A stretch of 64,000 nucleotides of DNA from UBA1309 sp047605645 (lineage in GTDB: Bacteria > Bacteroidota > Bacteroidia > Bacteroidales > Dysgonomonadaceae), in assembly GCA_047605645.1 (NCBI GenBank), contig JASGFJ010000028.1, forward strand, positions 1-64,000, read 5' to 3'. A program made the translations under genes and the position numbers. Shown one piece after another: positions 37,768 through 47,023 of this stretch; within the stretch, counting starts at the first letter, position 1; each line of letters begins with the position of its first letter. Below the pieces are notes generated by a model. The model had not been told where the DNA came from, made no database searches, and worked only from the letters and a program-made list of their open reading frames with translations.

Positions 37768-38952
37768 ATGGATAATCTACTGGAATATCTCGATTATGAT
37801 CTAACAGAGTTGATTTTGTTGGGCGTTTTTGCAATCGCATTCACCATCGAAATTTTCTTTTGCCTCTATTATTATAAAGCATTATTAAGATTTTCAAAAA
37901 AGCAGCCGGAATCGGAGCAGACCCATGTCAACCCGCAACCTTCAGTTTCAGTAATCATTGTTTCCAGCAATGAAGTAGAGCATCTGGAGAAAACGCTTCC
38001 TCAAATATTGGAACAAGATTACCCGGATTTTGAAGTAATTGTGGTCAATAATGGCTCCACTGATGAAACAGAGATGCTTGTGAAATCGTTACAAAATAGC
38101 CATTCAAACCTATACGGGACGTATCTGCCGATGTCGCGGGATAAAATTTTCGGACGCAAAAAATTAGCAATGACTATCGGCATCAAGGCTGCAAAAAACG
38201 ACATTCTGCTTTTTACAGAACCTTATTGCCGTCCGGTAAGCAACAACTGGATTACGCGAATGGTGGAGAAAATAAATGGCCCGGTATCGAATGTAGCCGG
38301 ACACTCTATTTTCTATGAAAAGCCGGCAACCTTTTCCACACGCCGAACAGCATTTGACAATCTGGAGTATTGCCATCAATACATGTCAATGATCATTCGA
38401 AAAAAACCATTTTCTGCGACTTTCCGAAACCTGGCAATGCGTAAAAATGAATTCTTCGAACACAAAGGTTTTGCGTCAGTCCTAAATTACGAGGATGGTG
38501 AAGAACTTTTTCTGAACAGATTTCTAACCGGAGAAAATACGATTCTGGAAATTCATCCGGATGCATTTGTCGAGTCGGTTTTGGATGAATCAGAAAATTA
38601 CATCTGGAAAGGTTACCGCACGGAATTTTTGAAAATAAAATCTCATTTTGGGGGCTTCTCCTGGAAAATATTCGGATTGGATGCCTGGATGAAAACCTTA
38701 TTGATTTTTATTTGGGGCGGTTTATTCCTGAAAAGCATCTTGGAATTTCATTTTGTAGTGCTGTCTGTCGCTACTCTTTTAGGAATATTTCTTTTCATTT
38801 TTCAAATGCTAACAGCAAACCAGACAGCGAGATTACTCCGTTCAGGAAAATTTATTCTATCATGGCCACTCCTTGTTTTGACGCAGCCATTTCGTAATTT
38901 CTACCTCAGAAGACGGAAGAATAAAACCCGGAAAACAATAGGTAATTTTTAA
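37768..38952 (+). CDS. Membrane-anchored family 2 glycosyltransferase
   Basis: This 394-residue protein has an N-terminal membrane segment (about 14-36), a GT-A fold glycosyltransferase family 2 domain (about 52-290; SVSVIIVSSNE, NNGSTDET, and a TEPYC segment in place of the usual DxD), and two C-terminal membrane segments (about 300-355). It probably transfers a sugar to a lipid-linked or surface glycan. The nearby LptC suggests a link to lipopolysaccharide, but that is weak. The acceptor is unknown. Confidence 0.82.
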   Translation: MDNLLEYLDYDLTELILLGVFAIAFTIEIFFCLYYYKALLRFSKKQPESEQTHVNPQPSVSVIIVSSNEVEHLEKTLPQILEQDYPDFEVIVVNNGSTDETEMLVKSLQNSHSNLYGTYLPMSRDKIFGRKKLAMTIGIKAAKNDILLFTEPYCRPVSNNWITRMVEKINGPVSNVAGHSIFYEKPATFSTRRTAFDNLEYCHQYMSMIIRKKPFSATFRNLAMRKNEFFEHKGFASVLNYEDGEELFLNRFLTGENTILEIHPDAFVESVLDESENYIWKGYRTEFLKIKSHFGGFSWKIFGLDAWMKTLLIFIWGGLFLKSILEFHFVVLSVATLLGIFLFIFQMLTANQTARLLRSGKFILSWPLLVLTQPFRNFYLRRRKNKTRKTIGNF

Positions 38953-38968
38953 ATTGGCTGCAAATCAT

Positions 38969-38976
38969 TACCTTTG
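38969..38976 (+). promoter_or_regulatory. Candidate -7 promoter element for lptC
   Basis: TACCTTTG lies 25 bases before the lptC start. The bases ATTACCT at 38968-38974 are also the reverse complement of 38940-38946, so the element again sits in a small dyad. No clear -33 motif. Confidence 0.4.
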
Positions 38977-39001
38977 TTGTTGCTGAAGTCTCAATAATCA
39001 G

Positions 39002-39610
39002 ATGAATAAGATGTTGGTTAAATATCTGTTGAAATATAAAGTTCTTCCGTCTAAATACTACGGAGTATCTGTTTTGGTTATAGCCTTACTGCTTATATTT
39101 TCTGCCTGTAAAAAAGAAGAGCGGGAATATGTGCATGGAAAATATAATGCTGAACTAGTGCCAAGTATCGATACGGATAGTGTGACAATGAATATTTCAG
39201 ACTCCGGTCGTGTTAAATACAAGGTAATAACAAAACGAATGCAGATTTTCGACAAAGCAAAAGATCCGCACTGGTTTTTTCCTCACGGACTTTATCTCGA
39301 GCAATACGACAATCTCTTTAAGGTGAACGCAACTATCACAGCAGATACGGTATGGAACTTTACGGCAAAAGGTATTTGGCAACTAAGAGGACATGTCGTT
39401 ATCAAAAACGTAAACGGTTCTATCTTCAAAACGCCGGAATTATTTTGGGATCAGCGGCAGCAAAAAATCTACACCGATAAATTCATATCAATCGTAACCC
39501 CGGAAAAAACCCTCAAAGGATACGGTCTGGATGCAAGTCAGGATTTAAAGAAATATAAGATCAGAAAACCTACCGGATTTATGATGATGGGAAAAGACGC
39601 GTTGCAATAA
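39002..39610 (+). CDS. lptC: LPS export protein LptC
   Basis: This 202-residue protein has an N-terminal hydrophobic segment (about 20-37) ending in LIFSAC, so in Bacteroidota it may be lipid-modified, followed by a periplasmic beta-jellyroll (about 60-190; WFFPHGLYLEQYD, WNFTAKGIWQLRGHV, KIYTDKF, GYGLDAS) typical of LptC. LptC passes lipopolysaccharide from the inner-membrane LptBFG complex to LptA. The other lpt genes are not in the window. It is 21 bases upstream of the CNNM gene. Confidence 0.85.
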   Translation: MNKMLVKYLLKYKVLPSKYYGVSVLVIALLLIFSACKKEEREYVHGKYNAELVPSIDTDSVTMNISDSGRVKYKVITKRMQIFDKAKDPHWFFPHGLYLEQYDNLFKVNATITADTVWNFTAKGIWQLRGHVVIKNVNGSIFKTPELFWDQRQQKIYTDKFISIVTPEKTLKGYGLDASQDLKKYKIRKPTGFMMMGKDALQ

Positions 39611-39631
39611 GACAAATTGCAGTATCAGAAT

Positions 39632-40897
39632 ATGATTGAATTAATAATAATAATATTTACTTCTCTTTTGATTAGCTTTTTGCTTACATTACAGCAGATT
39701 CATTTTGCTGTAGTAGTCAGTAGCAAAAATGATTATGAAAAAGGCAATTCCGTACGGAATTCTATCATCAACGGGTTCCTCAAAAAGCCAAAGCAGTTTA
39801 TAGAATCGAATAATTTGGCAAAACTGGCTTTTTTGGGTATTTATGGAACTTCAGCCTTTTATTTATTCGAATCTTCTGAAATACGGATTCCGTTCGTTGG
39901 GTTTGAATGGCTGCTTTACCTGGTTTTAGCCATAGCAGCTTCGGTGGTTTATGTCGCTCTTTGCGAATTTCTGCCTCGTCTCTTTTTTGATTACAAAGCC
40001 TCTCATCTGTCTTTTCGAAGCATTTTGTGGAGCTTACTTCTTGTATATCTTCTTTTTTATCCCCTGGTAAGCATTTTGCATAAAGCAGCAGACTCCGTAT
40101 GGCGAATTTTAAAGCGTCGCGACAATCCGATATTGCCCAACAACACTCTTGGACAGGCATCTTTCGATACCAACCTACACGAGATCTCGCAACAAAATAG
40201 TGGGCCGGAGATGGAAACAGATCGGAAAATTATTCAGAATGTGATAGACTTCTCTTCCATTAGAGTGAAAGAAAGCATGATTCCGCGAACGGAAATTGTA
40301 GCTGTGAATATGCAAACTGCAACATGGAACGATTTAAAAGAAAAGTTTTCTGAATCAGGACATTCCCGAATTGTAATTTACGAAGAGGATATTGATCACG
40401 TGACCGGATATGTTCATGTACTTGAGATGTTCGACAATGACCAGGACTGGAGAAAACACATCAAGGAAATTCCTTTTGTGCCGGAAATAATGGTAGGACA
40501 TGATCTAATGCATGAACTGATGCAAAAACAAAAAAATATTGCCGTCGTTGTCGACGAATTTGGAGGAACTGTTGGCATCATTACTCTGGAGGATCTGGTC
40601 GAAGAAATATTCGGTGAGATTGAAGATGAACATGACAAACGTTCTATCATCGAACGGAAAATCAATGACAAAGAATATATTTTTGCAGGAAGAATGGAGA
40701 TCGGTTCCATCAACGAAAAATACGAATTGAATCTTCCCGAGTCGGAGGATTACCAAACACTTGCCGGATACCTTCTTTTTGTGAATCAGCGGTTTCCAAA
40801 TGTGAATCAAGTCATTACAGTAAATAATCTTTCCTTTACAATACTCAAAATGTCAAAAACAAAAGTAGAACTTGTGAAAATTGTACTGAATTCTTAA
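39632..40897 (+). CDS. CNNM/CBS/CorC-domain membrane protein (hemolysin C family)
   Basis: This protein of 421 residues has an N-terminal CNNM membrane domain (about 1-165), a CBS pair (about 205-320; MIPRTEIVAV, VVVDEFGGTVGIITLEDLVEEIFGEI) and a C-terminal CorC/HlyC domain (about 335-420; GRMEIGSINEKY, ESEDYQTLAGYLL). The family is linked to magnesium or cobalt efflux, despite the old hemolysin name. I use the ATG at 39632; a TTG five codons upstream is less likely. Confidence 0.87.
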   Translation: MIELIIIIFTSLLISFLLTLQQIHFAVVVSSKNDYEKGNSVRNSIINGFLKKPKQFIESNNLAKLAFLGIYGTSAFYLFESSEIRIPFVGFEWLLYLVLAIAASVVYVALCEFLPRLFFDYKASHLSFRSILWSLLLVYLLFYPLVSILHKAADSVWRILKRRDNPILPNNTLGQASFDTNLHEISQQNSGPEMETDRKIIQNVIDFSSIRVKESMIPRTEIVAVNMQTATWNDLKEKFSESGHSRIVIYEEDIDHVTGYVHVLEMFDNDQDWRKHIKEIPFVPEIMVGHDLMHELMQKQKNIAVVVDEFGGTVGIITLEDLVEEIFGEIEDEHDKRSIIERKINDKEYIFAGRMEIGSINEKYELNLPESEDYQTLAGYLLFVNQRFPNVNQVITVNNLSFTILKMSKTKVELVKIVLNS

Positions 40898-41022
40898 TTT
40901 ACATCCCTTATCTTCGGTTTATACTCTTCTTTTTTAGGTTTTGGTGATTTGTTTGTTTTTTTTAGCTAAACCATTTTGCTTATATACTTGTTTGTCTGGT
41001 ATCACTTAATAAAAACTACAAT

Positions 41023-41592
41023 ATGAATCATTTATTTTTACACGCTGTAAAAGATGCAGTGAAGTATTGGTGGGTCTCACTACTAATAGGTTTAATTGCT
41101 ATTCTTTTATCCATTTGGATGTTTACGGCACCGACAACAACGCTTTATACCTTATCTTATGTATTTGCTTTCAGCTTCATCATTAGCGGGATTTTTGAAA
41201 CCTGTTTTGCCATTTCAAACAAGAATATCCTCCATGATTGGGGATGGACTCTTGCTGCAGGCGTGTTAGATTTTGCATTAGGGATTATTCTTTTCTCAAT
41301 GCCTGGCCCTGTATTGGCTTTAATCTTGATGTATTTTGTAGGATTTTGGATCATGCTTCGCAGTTTCTGGATGATAGGAGAATCTTTTGAATTACGCCAC
41401 ATGGGCGATACAAGCTGGGGATGGACATTATTTATGGGAATTATCACCTTGCTATGCTCATTTGTATTTATTCTAAGTCCGGGAGTTAGCAGCGTATTCG
41501 TCATCGCCTACGTTTCTGCATCTTTCTTTATTTACGGAATTTTCAGAATTCTTCTTAGCTTCCGTCTCAAATCAATCCATAAGAAGATATAG
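41023..41592 (+). CDS. DUF308/HdeD-family membrane protein
   Basis: This 189-residue protein has six closely spaced membrane segments in three repeated pairs, with WWVSLLIGLIAILLSIWMF at the start and repeated DWGWTLAAGVLDFALGI and SWGWTLFMGIITLLCSF units, as in the HdeD/DUF308 family. HdeD is linked to acid resistance in E. coli; function here is unknown. It appears to be transcribed alone. Confidence 0.85.
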   Translation: MNHLFLHAVKDAVKYWWVSLLIGLIAILLSIWMFTAPTTTLYTLSYVFAFSFIISGIFETCFAISNKNILHDWGWTLAAGVLDFALGIILFSMPGPVLALILMYFVGFWIMLRSFWMIGESFELRHMGDTSWGWTLFMGIITLLCSFVFILSPGVSSVFVIAYVSASFFIYGIFRILLSFRLKSIHKKI

Positions 41593-41714
41593 AGGTAAAG
41601 AATTCATTTCCGAGGGCAAAAAAGAGCTCAAAAAGCTATCCATAAACAGTTTATATCTTCAAAAATTGAATATTTGAAGACAGTCTCAGACACAGCCTTG
41701 GAGAAAAAGCTGAG

Positions 41715-41752
41715 AAAAAGAGCTTGTTCCAATTTTGGAGCAGGCTCTTTTT
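41715..41752. terminator. Bidirectional terminator between convergent genes
   Basis: A 16-base stem (41715-41730 with 41737-41752, few mismatches) begins with five A and ends in five T. It lies between the DUF308 gene (plus) and the DUF3667 gene (minus) and can serve both. Confidence 0.85.
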
Positions 41753-41760
41753 CATCTATA

Positions 41761-42759
41761 CTAATGTATGAATAGAAAACTGATTATTATCAGTCCGATA
41801 AGCAAAGATAAAAGCAAAACAGCATTGATGAAGAACAAAAGAGTGCCTTTCAGCAGAGTCATCTTCTTACTGATCCGATAGACTTCTCTATGTGCCTTAA
41901 AAAAATACGCCATCATATAGACAAAAAGAATAAATATCAGAACAGAGATAGATGTTTTCAAAAATCCGGTTCCAATCCAATCCTCAACATCATTAAGCAA
42001 AGTAACAAAGAGAGTTGAAAGGAGTAGAAATGAAAAAAAATGCAAGGTAAAAATACCATGGTCGAAAAACCACCATCTCTTTTTGTCGTGAAACAGCCAG
42101 AGTAAGAAAGCAAATACGGGAAGATAAAGAAACAAAGCTTTCGGCAGAGTATGGATAAAGGTTTCCTTAAATTTTTCACTGATTTCTTGCTGGTTATATT
42201 TCCTGGCTTTTAACTCAAAATATTTATGCACAAACGGTCGTCCCATCCTGTAAAAAAGAGAACCTGAAACATTTACCAGAGAATCGTACTTTTCTTTAGA
42301 GTCGATTTTATTAGAGTCAATATCAATAACGCCGGAAAGCACCTCATTATCAACATAAAGCTTGTTCAGTTTATGATGATCCGACCCGTATTTTGTACTA
42401 TCCGCGTCATGCTGCACAAAAGCAGGCTCTGACTTCTCATGCCGATCCGGAATTAAAGTCGGAATAAAGAAGACAATGAAACTTATAAAGATGTATAGCT
42501 TAACCGGAGCTACATATTGTTGCCGTTTTCCGGCAAGATATTCATTTGTCAGTTTTCCCGGAGCAAAAAACAAGTAACGAAGACTTTTCCAGAATTGCCC
42601 GTCATAATGAGTGAAATCCTCAAAGAAATGAGTGAATAAAAAGTAAAACGGCTGTCGGACTTCCGTATTCTCCTGCCCGCAATGCGGACAAAAATGCTCC
42701 TCAACAATATGTCCGCAGTTCAAACATTCTTTCTCCTGACGTAATTTGCCATGCCCCAT
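41761..42759 (-). CDS. DUF3667 membrane protein with N-terminal zinc ribbon
   Basis: This protein of 332 residues starts with a zinc ribbon (C-x2-C near 13-16 and C-x2-C near 25-28), then the DUF3667 hallmark FEDFTHYDGQFWKSLRYLFFAPGKLTNEYLAGKRQQYVAPVKLYIF, and four or five membrane segments. Function is unknown; it is common in Bacteroidota. I prefer the ATG at 42759. The only upstream alternative, a TTG at 42786, lies inside the TAAATTTG promoter element, so it is unlikely to be in the message. Confidence 0.85.
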   Translation of the reverse strand: MGHGKLRQEKECLNCGHIVEEHFCPHCGQENTEVRQPFYFLFTHFFEDFTHYDGQFWKSLRYLFFAPGKLTNEYLAGKRQQYVAPVKLYIFISFIVFFIPTLIPDRHEKSEPAFVQHDADSTKYGSDHHKLNKLYVDNEVLSGVIDIDSNKIDSKEKYDSLVNVSGSLFYRMGRPFVHKYFELKARKYNQQEISEKFKETFIHTLPKALFLYLPVFAFLLWLFHDKKRWWFFDHGIFTLHFFSFLLLSTLFVTLLNDVEDWIGTGFLKTSISVLIFILFVYMMAYFFKAHREVYRISKKMTLLKGTLLFFINAVLLLSLLIGLIIISFLFIH

Positions 42760-42783
42760 AAATTGTTTTTTTGAAAGTTTACG

Positions 42784-42813
42784 CAAATTTAATTTTTTTC
42801 AATGATGCTGCAA
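42784..42813 (-). promoter_or_regulatory. Promoter of the DUF3667 gene
   Basis: On the minus strand a TTG at 42813-42811 is followed 19 bases later by TAAATTTG at 42791-42784, a full Bacteroidales-type promoter. The predicted start site is about 15-20 bases before the ATG at 42759. Confidence 0.65.
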
Positions 42814-43155
42814 GGTCAGACCTCTCTTTTTAAATACAAAGTAGCCTTTGTTGCCTATTCTGCAGAAGAGTCCGCCACATTTAACGATGTACAAACCCTG
42901 GCTGAAAGAAGGGAGTTCTGCAACTCCAATTTCTTCCATAGATCGAAACAGGAGATTACAACACAGCCGACTTCAAATGCCTCCTACGAGTTAAGAAAGT
43001 ATGTTTCATAACATTTATTTGAATGTTATGTGCTTATTCAGAGTGTATTTTTTGAAAAAAAAGCTCAGATAAGAGACAAAAATTATTATCTTCGTGGGCA
43101 ATTTGTAGAAAAAATAATATAAAACATATAAATCTATTAATTTCATTGTTCCTAA
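42814..43155. other. Intergenic region upstream of the foldase gene
   Basis: This region separates divergent genes. A plus-strand ATG frame of 69 codons at 42802-43011 is present but has no recognisable motif. TATCTTCG at 43087-43094 is a near-match to the -7 consensus and could drive the foldase gene 60 bases downstream. Confidence 0.5.
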
Positions 43156-45264
43156 ATGGCTACATTACAGAAACTTAGAAATAGAGCTGGATTATTAATC
43201 GGGGCATTGGGTCTTGCTCTTCTGGCTTTTATCCTAACTGACCTGTTTACTTCTGGTAATGCCTGGGTAAATAAATTTCGCGACAAAGCATTTACTGTTG
43301 ACGGAGAAACCATCTCCTCAAAAGAATACCAGACAAGAATCACAGAATGGGAGGCTTTCCAAAAGTTCATAAGTGGAAACAACTCCATCGATGACAATAC
43401 TCAAACTCAAATTCGCGAAAGAGTATACCAGCAGATGGTGAAAGAGATTATGCTGGACAAGCAAACAGCAAAATTAGGACTGCAAGTCTCTAAAGAAGAG
43501 ATGAACGACATGGTGTATGGACAAAACATCTCGCCAATCCTGACTCAGCTTCCTATTTTCATGGATGAAAATCATCAATTCAGCCGGGAAGCTTTGAATG
43601 GTTTTATGAAATTCATTACTTCCGACGGAACAGGTATGAACGAACAGCAAAAAGCGTATGCAACTATGTATAAAGCACAATGGGCGTTTATCGAAAGAAT
43701 GATTAAATACCAACGTCTGGAAGAAAAATACAACTCTTTGCTTGCCGGTTCCATCATGGTTAATACCGTTGAGACAAAACAAGCTTATGAAGATTCTAAA
43801 TACAACGCTGATATCTCTTACGTCCTTCAACGCTATTCAACAATACCTGATGCGCAAGTGAAAGTGAGCGACGACGAAGTAAAAAAATTGTATGAGCTAC
43901 GCAAGAACAACTTCAGAACCAATGTGGACATGGCTAAAGTGACATATTTTGTCAAAGACGTTATTCCAAGTCAGGAAGATTTCAAATTGGCTGAGAAAAC
44001 AATCAACGAAGCCCATGCAAAATTAGAAAGCGAGCCAAATACCGCAAATGTAGTTTCTCAATTCTCGGAAGTGCCATTCCAGGATGTATTTATATCTGTA
44101 AATAGCCTTAACGGAGAAGAAAAAGATTTTGCAAAAACAGCATCTATCGGACAAATCAAAGGCCCGGTAAAATCAGCCGACGCTTTCAGACTGTTTAAAC
44201 TGATAGACAAAACCGTAGCTTCCGATTCGGTGAAAGTATCTATTATCGGAGTACCGGAAGTAGCTGGAAAAGCGTCAAAAGCCGACAGCATTTTAAATGT
44301 AGTGAAAGCTGGAAAAGATTTCGATGCTGTAGCTAAAGAATTAGGTCAATCCAACGGACAAGGAGGTCAATGGGTAACTGAACCAATGTTGGCCAATGCC
44401 GGAGCAGAATTGCTTAACGCATGTTTCAAAACGGCGAAAGGCGAAATAGCCAAAGTGGTAAAAAATGGCCAGGCAACACTTATTAAAGTAGAAGACCGCA
44501 CAACACCGGTTGAAAAAGTAAAAATTGCATTGATTCAAGTGCCGGTTGTAGCCAGTGATAAAACTCAAAACAACCTGGATACAGAGTTGAACAGTTTTGT
44601 ATCTAATTTTGGAACAGCTGCTCAATTTGCGAAAGCTGCCCAACAAAAAGGATACAATTTGATTCCTGATGCCATGATTACAAGCTCTGATGCTACACTC
44701 GGACAAATTTCCGGAACACGCCAAGTTGTTAGCTGGGCATTCAATGAAAAAGAAGGAGCAATCAAGAAGTTTGACTTTTCAGACAAGCGTGTTATCGCTC
44801 TTTTAAACACGAAGATCAAAGCCGGATACGTTCCGATCGAAGAAGTAACACCGATGTTGAAAGCCGAACTTATCCGCGACAAAAAAGCAGAGCTTATCAT
44901 TTCAAAACTGAAAGCAAAAAATCTAAAATCGCTTTCTGAATATGCAACCAACATGTCTTCAAAGATCGACACGGTAAAATTCGTGAATTTTGCAACAAGC
45001 TCTCTAGCCGGACTTGGTCGTGAACCGGTCATGAATGTATACTCTGCCCACGCGAAAATCAATGACGTAAGCGGACCGCTGAAGGGCGAAAACGGTGTAT
45101 TTGCAATCCAGGTAACCAATCGCACGGATGTTCAGAAAACATACAACCCAATGGCTATCGCTCAAAGCTTAAGACAAAACAGCGCTTACAGAGTGATGTA
45201 TCAGGCAATGGAAGTCTTGCAGACAAAACTGAAAGTAAAAGACAATCGTGTGAAGTTTTTCTGA
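43156..45264 (+). CDS. PpiD/SurA-like membrane-anchored peptidyl-prolyl isomerase
   Basis: This 702-residue protein has one N-terminal membrane segment (about 12-32), a SurA-N/PpiD chaperone domain (about 35-250; VDGETISSKEYQTRI, VYQQMVKEIMLDKQ), a parvulin-like region around 355-455 (SVKVSIIGVPE, GKDFDAVAKELGQSNGQGGQW), and a C-terminal chaperone region. It is anchored in the inner membrane and should help fold proteins leaving the Sec channel. Parvulin key residues are weakly conserved, so isomerase activity is uncertain. Confidence 0.88.
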   Translation: MATLQKLRNRAGLLIGALGLALLAFILTDLFTSGNAWVNKFRDKAFTVDGETISSKEYQTRITEWEAFQKFISGNNSIDDNTQTQIRERVYQQMVKEIMLDKQTAKLGLQVSKEEMNDMVYGQNISPILTQLPIFMDENHQFSREALNGFMKFITSDGTGMNEQQKAYATMYKAQWAFIERMIKYQRLEEKYNSLLAGSIMVNTVETKQAYEDSKYNADISYVLQRYSTIPDAQVKVSDDEVKKLYELRKNNFRTNVDMAKVTYFVKDVIPSQEDFKLAEKTINEAHAKLESEPNTANVVSQFSEVPFQDVFISVNSLNGEEKDFAKTASIGQIKGPVKSADAFRLFKLIDKTVASDSVKVSIIGVPEVAGKASKADSILNVVKAGKDFDAVAKELGQSNGQGGQWVTEPMLANAGAELLNACFKTAKGEIAKVVKNGQATLIKVEDRTTPVEKVKIALIQVPVVASDKTQNNLDTELNSFVSNFGTAAQFAKAAQQKGYNLIPDAMITSSDATLGQISGTRQVVSWAFNEKEGAIKKFDFSDKRVIALLNTKIKAGYVPIEEVTPMLKAELIRDKKAELIISKLKAKNLKSLSEYATNMSSKIDTVKFVNFATSSLAGLGREPVMNVYSAHAKINDVSGPLKGENGVFAIQVTNRTDVQKTYNPMAIAQSLRQNSAYRVMYQAMEVLQTKLKVKDNRVKFF

Positions 45265-45292
45265 TAATCGGAAACAAACAACTTAAAAGATA

Positions 45293-45326
45293 AAAGCCGT
45301 CTGAGTTTAAATACTCAGACGGCTTT
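45293..45326 (+). terminator. Terminator of the foldase gene
   Basis: A perfect 14-base stem (45293-45306 with 45313-45326) with a six-base loop is followed by a T-rich tail. Confidence 0.92.
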
Positions 45327-45475
45327 CTTTTTTCCACGAACGGAAGCCCTTTTGATTGCAAACTTCCAGGCAATTACCTTATGTATAAAAAATATTAAAT
45401 AAAACATTGTCAATTTGGCATTAAAACAAAGTAAAGAATATCAGAAATTCGCATAAATCAACATTTTAAGTAATA

Positions 45476-45529
45476 ATTAGTTTGCCACAATTAAATAATA
45501 AAAAGTATTGATTTGAAAGACAAACTAAT
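45476..45529. repeat. Separated 9-base dyad upstream of the glutamine synthetase promoter
   Basis: ATTAGTTTG at 45476-45484 is the exact reverse complement of CAAACTAAT at 45521-45529, with a 36-base spacer. It lies about 40 bases upstream of the -7 element and could bind a nitrogen-responsive regulator; no family is identified. Confidence 0.35.
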
Positions 45530-45547
45530 ATTTTTGATATAATATAC

Positions 45548-45576
45548 TTGCATATATTATTCTTTTGCTATCTTTG
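45548..45576 (+). promoter_or_regulatory. Promoter of the class II glutamine synthetase gene
   Basis: TTG at 45548-45550 is followed 18 bases later by TATCTTTG at 45569-45576. The leader would be about 40 bases. Confidence 0.65.
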
Positions 45577-45623
45577 TAGCAGTATTTAAAACAAAACGAG
45601 AAACGTAAATAATCAGCGAAATT

Positions 45624-46637
45624 ATGAAATCAAAACTTGAGTACATTTGGTTAGATGGTTCATTTCCAACACAGGGACTTCGAAGCAAAACAAAAATCGT
45701 AGATGATTTTAGTGGTAAACTGGAAGATGCTCCACTTTGGAGTTTCGACGGCTCTTCAACTCAGCAGGCTACGGGAGGTTCTTCAGACTTACTTCTTAAG
45801 CCGGTTGCAGTTTTTCCGGATCCTGCCCGTAAAAATGGATGGTTGGTAATGACTGAAGTTTTGAATGCAGATGGAACTCCTCATCCAACCAATGGTCGTG
45901 CTACAATTGAAGATGAAGACGATGATTTCTGGTTCGGATTCGAACAAGAATATTTCTTATGGGATCCTGAGACAAACCTTCCATTAGGTTTCCCCGCAGG
46001 TGGTTATCCAGCCCCTCAAGGCCCTTATTACTGCAGTGTTGGTGCTAAAAATGCATTTGGCCGCTATATCATTGAGGAACATTTGGATTTATGTCTGGAT
46101 GCCGGCCTAAATGTAGAGGGTATCAATGCAGAAGTAGCTGCCGGACAATGGGAATTTCAGGTATTCGCCAAAGGAGCTAGAGCTGCCGGTGATGAAACAT
46201 GGATAGCACGTTACCTTCTGGAAAGAACAGCTGAAAAATACGGAATCGCAATCAACTGGCACTGTAAACCTCTTGGAGATACAGACTGGAATGGTTCCGG
46301 AATGCATGCTAATTTCTCAAACAGCATCCTGAGAACTTGTGGTTCTAAAGCAAAATATGAAGAAATCTGCGGTGCATTTGCTCCGGATGATATCATCAAA
46401 GCTCATATTTCAGTATATGGCGCAGACAATCATTTGCGTTTGACAGGCAAACACGAAACTCAGTCTATCGATAAATTCAGCTTTGGTGTTTCTGACCGTG
46501 GTGCTTCTATCCGTATTCCTATTGCAACAGTAGAAAAAGGATGGAAAGGTTGGTTGGAAGATCGCCGTCCTAATTCGGCTGCAGATCCATACAAAGTGGC
46601 TGCCCGTATCATTAAGACCGTACACACTGTAAAATAA
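45624..46637 (+). CDS. Glutamine synthetase, class II (eukaryotic-like)
   Basis: This 337-residue enzyme makes glutamine from glutamate, ammonia and ATP. Its short length and blocks WSFDGSSTQQATGGSSDLLLKP, WFGFEQEYFLWD, GINAEVAAGQWEFQV and GSGMHANFSNSILR match class II glutamine synthetase, common in eukaryotes and some Bacteroidota. It has its own promoter and terminator. A class III enzyme is encoded 4.5 kb downstream. Confidence 0.94.
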   Translation: MKSKLEYIWLDGSFPTQGLRSKTKIVDDFSGKLEDAPLWSFDGSSTQQATGGSSDLLLKPVAVFPDPARKNGWLVMTEVLNADGTPHPTNGRATIEDEDDDFWFGFEQEYFLWDPETNLPLGFPAGGYPAPQGPYYCSVGAKNAFGRYIIEEHLDLCLDAGLNVEGINAEVAAGQWEFQVFAKGARAAGDETWIARYLLERTAEKYGIAINWHCKPLGDTDWNGSGMHANFSNSILRTCGSKAKYEEICGAFAPDDIIKAHISVYGADNHLRLTGKHETQSIDKFSFGVSDRGASIRIPIATVEKGWKGWLEDRRPNSAADPYKVAARIIKTVHTVK

Positions 46638-46654
46638 TTTTATTTCTAAATATA

Positions 46655-46691
46655 CAGACGAAGCGCCCTTTTCAAAGTGGCGCTTCGTCTG
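46655..46691 (+). terminator. Hairpin terminator after the class II glutamine synthetase gene
   Basis: A perfect GC-rich 13-base stem (46655-46667 with 46679-46691) starts 18 bases past the stop. The T tail is poor. Confidence 0.75.
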
Positions 46692-46969
46692 TCTTATAAT
46701 ATAATGCGACGAATTCAATCCGAGCAATAAAAAAGAAATCCAATGAGCTATTTCTTTTTTATACAAAAATTACCCCCATCCCATCTTTTATAATTACTTT
46801 TATCAGGTTATTTAAGAATACGCTTTCCCCATTCTAAAACGGAGGAACGGCAACTCTTCACATATACACATTGAAACCTTATTCCCTATTATGTTTTCTT
46901 TTTGAAATTAAATTTCATTTTATTCTCATTTTTTTATAGCAAAAAAGCTAAATATAGGATTATTTGATA

Positions 46970-46977
46970 TAACTTTG
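46970..46977 (+). promoter_or_regulatory. Candidate -7 element of the asnB promoter
   Basis: TAACTTTG matches TAnnTTTG and lies 47 bases before the asnB start. No clear -33 element. Confidence 0.45.
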
Positions 46978-47023
46978 CCAAACTAAACCAATTCGAATTT
47001 TAACAATAAGACAATACAATATT

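Larger units (their letters stand above)
45265..45623. other. Regulatory gap upstream of the class II glutamine synthetase
   Basis: This gap holds the foldase terminator, a separated dyad (45476-45484 with 45521-45529), and the glutamine synthetase promoter at 45548-45576. No coding sequence was seen. Confidence 0.6.
46638..47023. other. Gap between glutamine synthetase and asnB
   Basis: Besides the terminator at 46655-46691 and the asnB promoter element at 46970-46977, this 386-base stretch is AT-rich and has no coding sequence that I can support. Confidence 0.6.

Noticed and set aside
42802..43011. 69-codon plus-strand reading frame upstream of the foldase gene
   Set aside because: No signal, motif or ribosome binding site, and it overlaps the DUF3667 promoter region; low complexity of evidence for a real gene.
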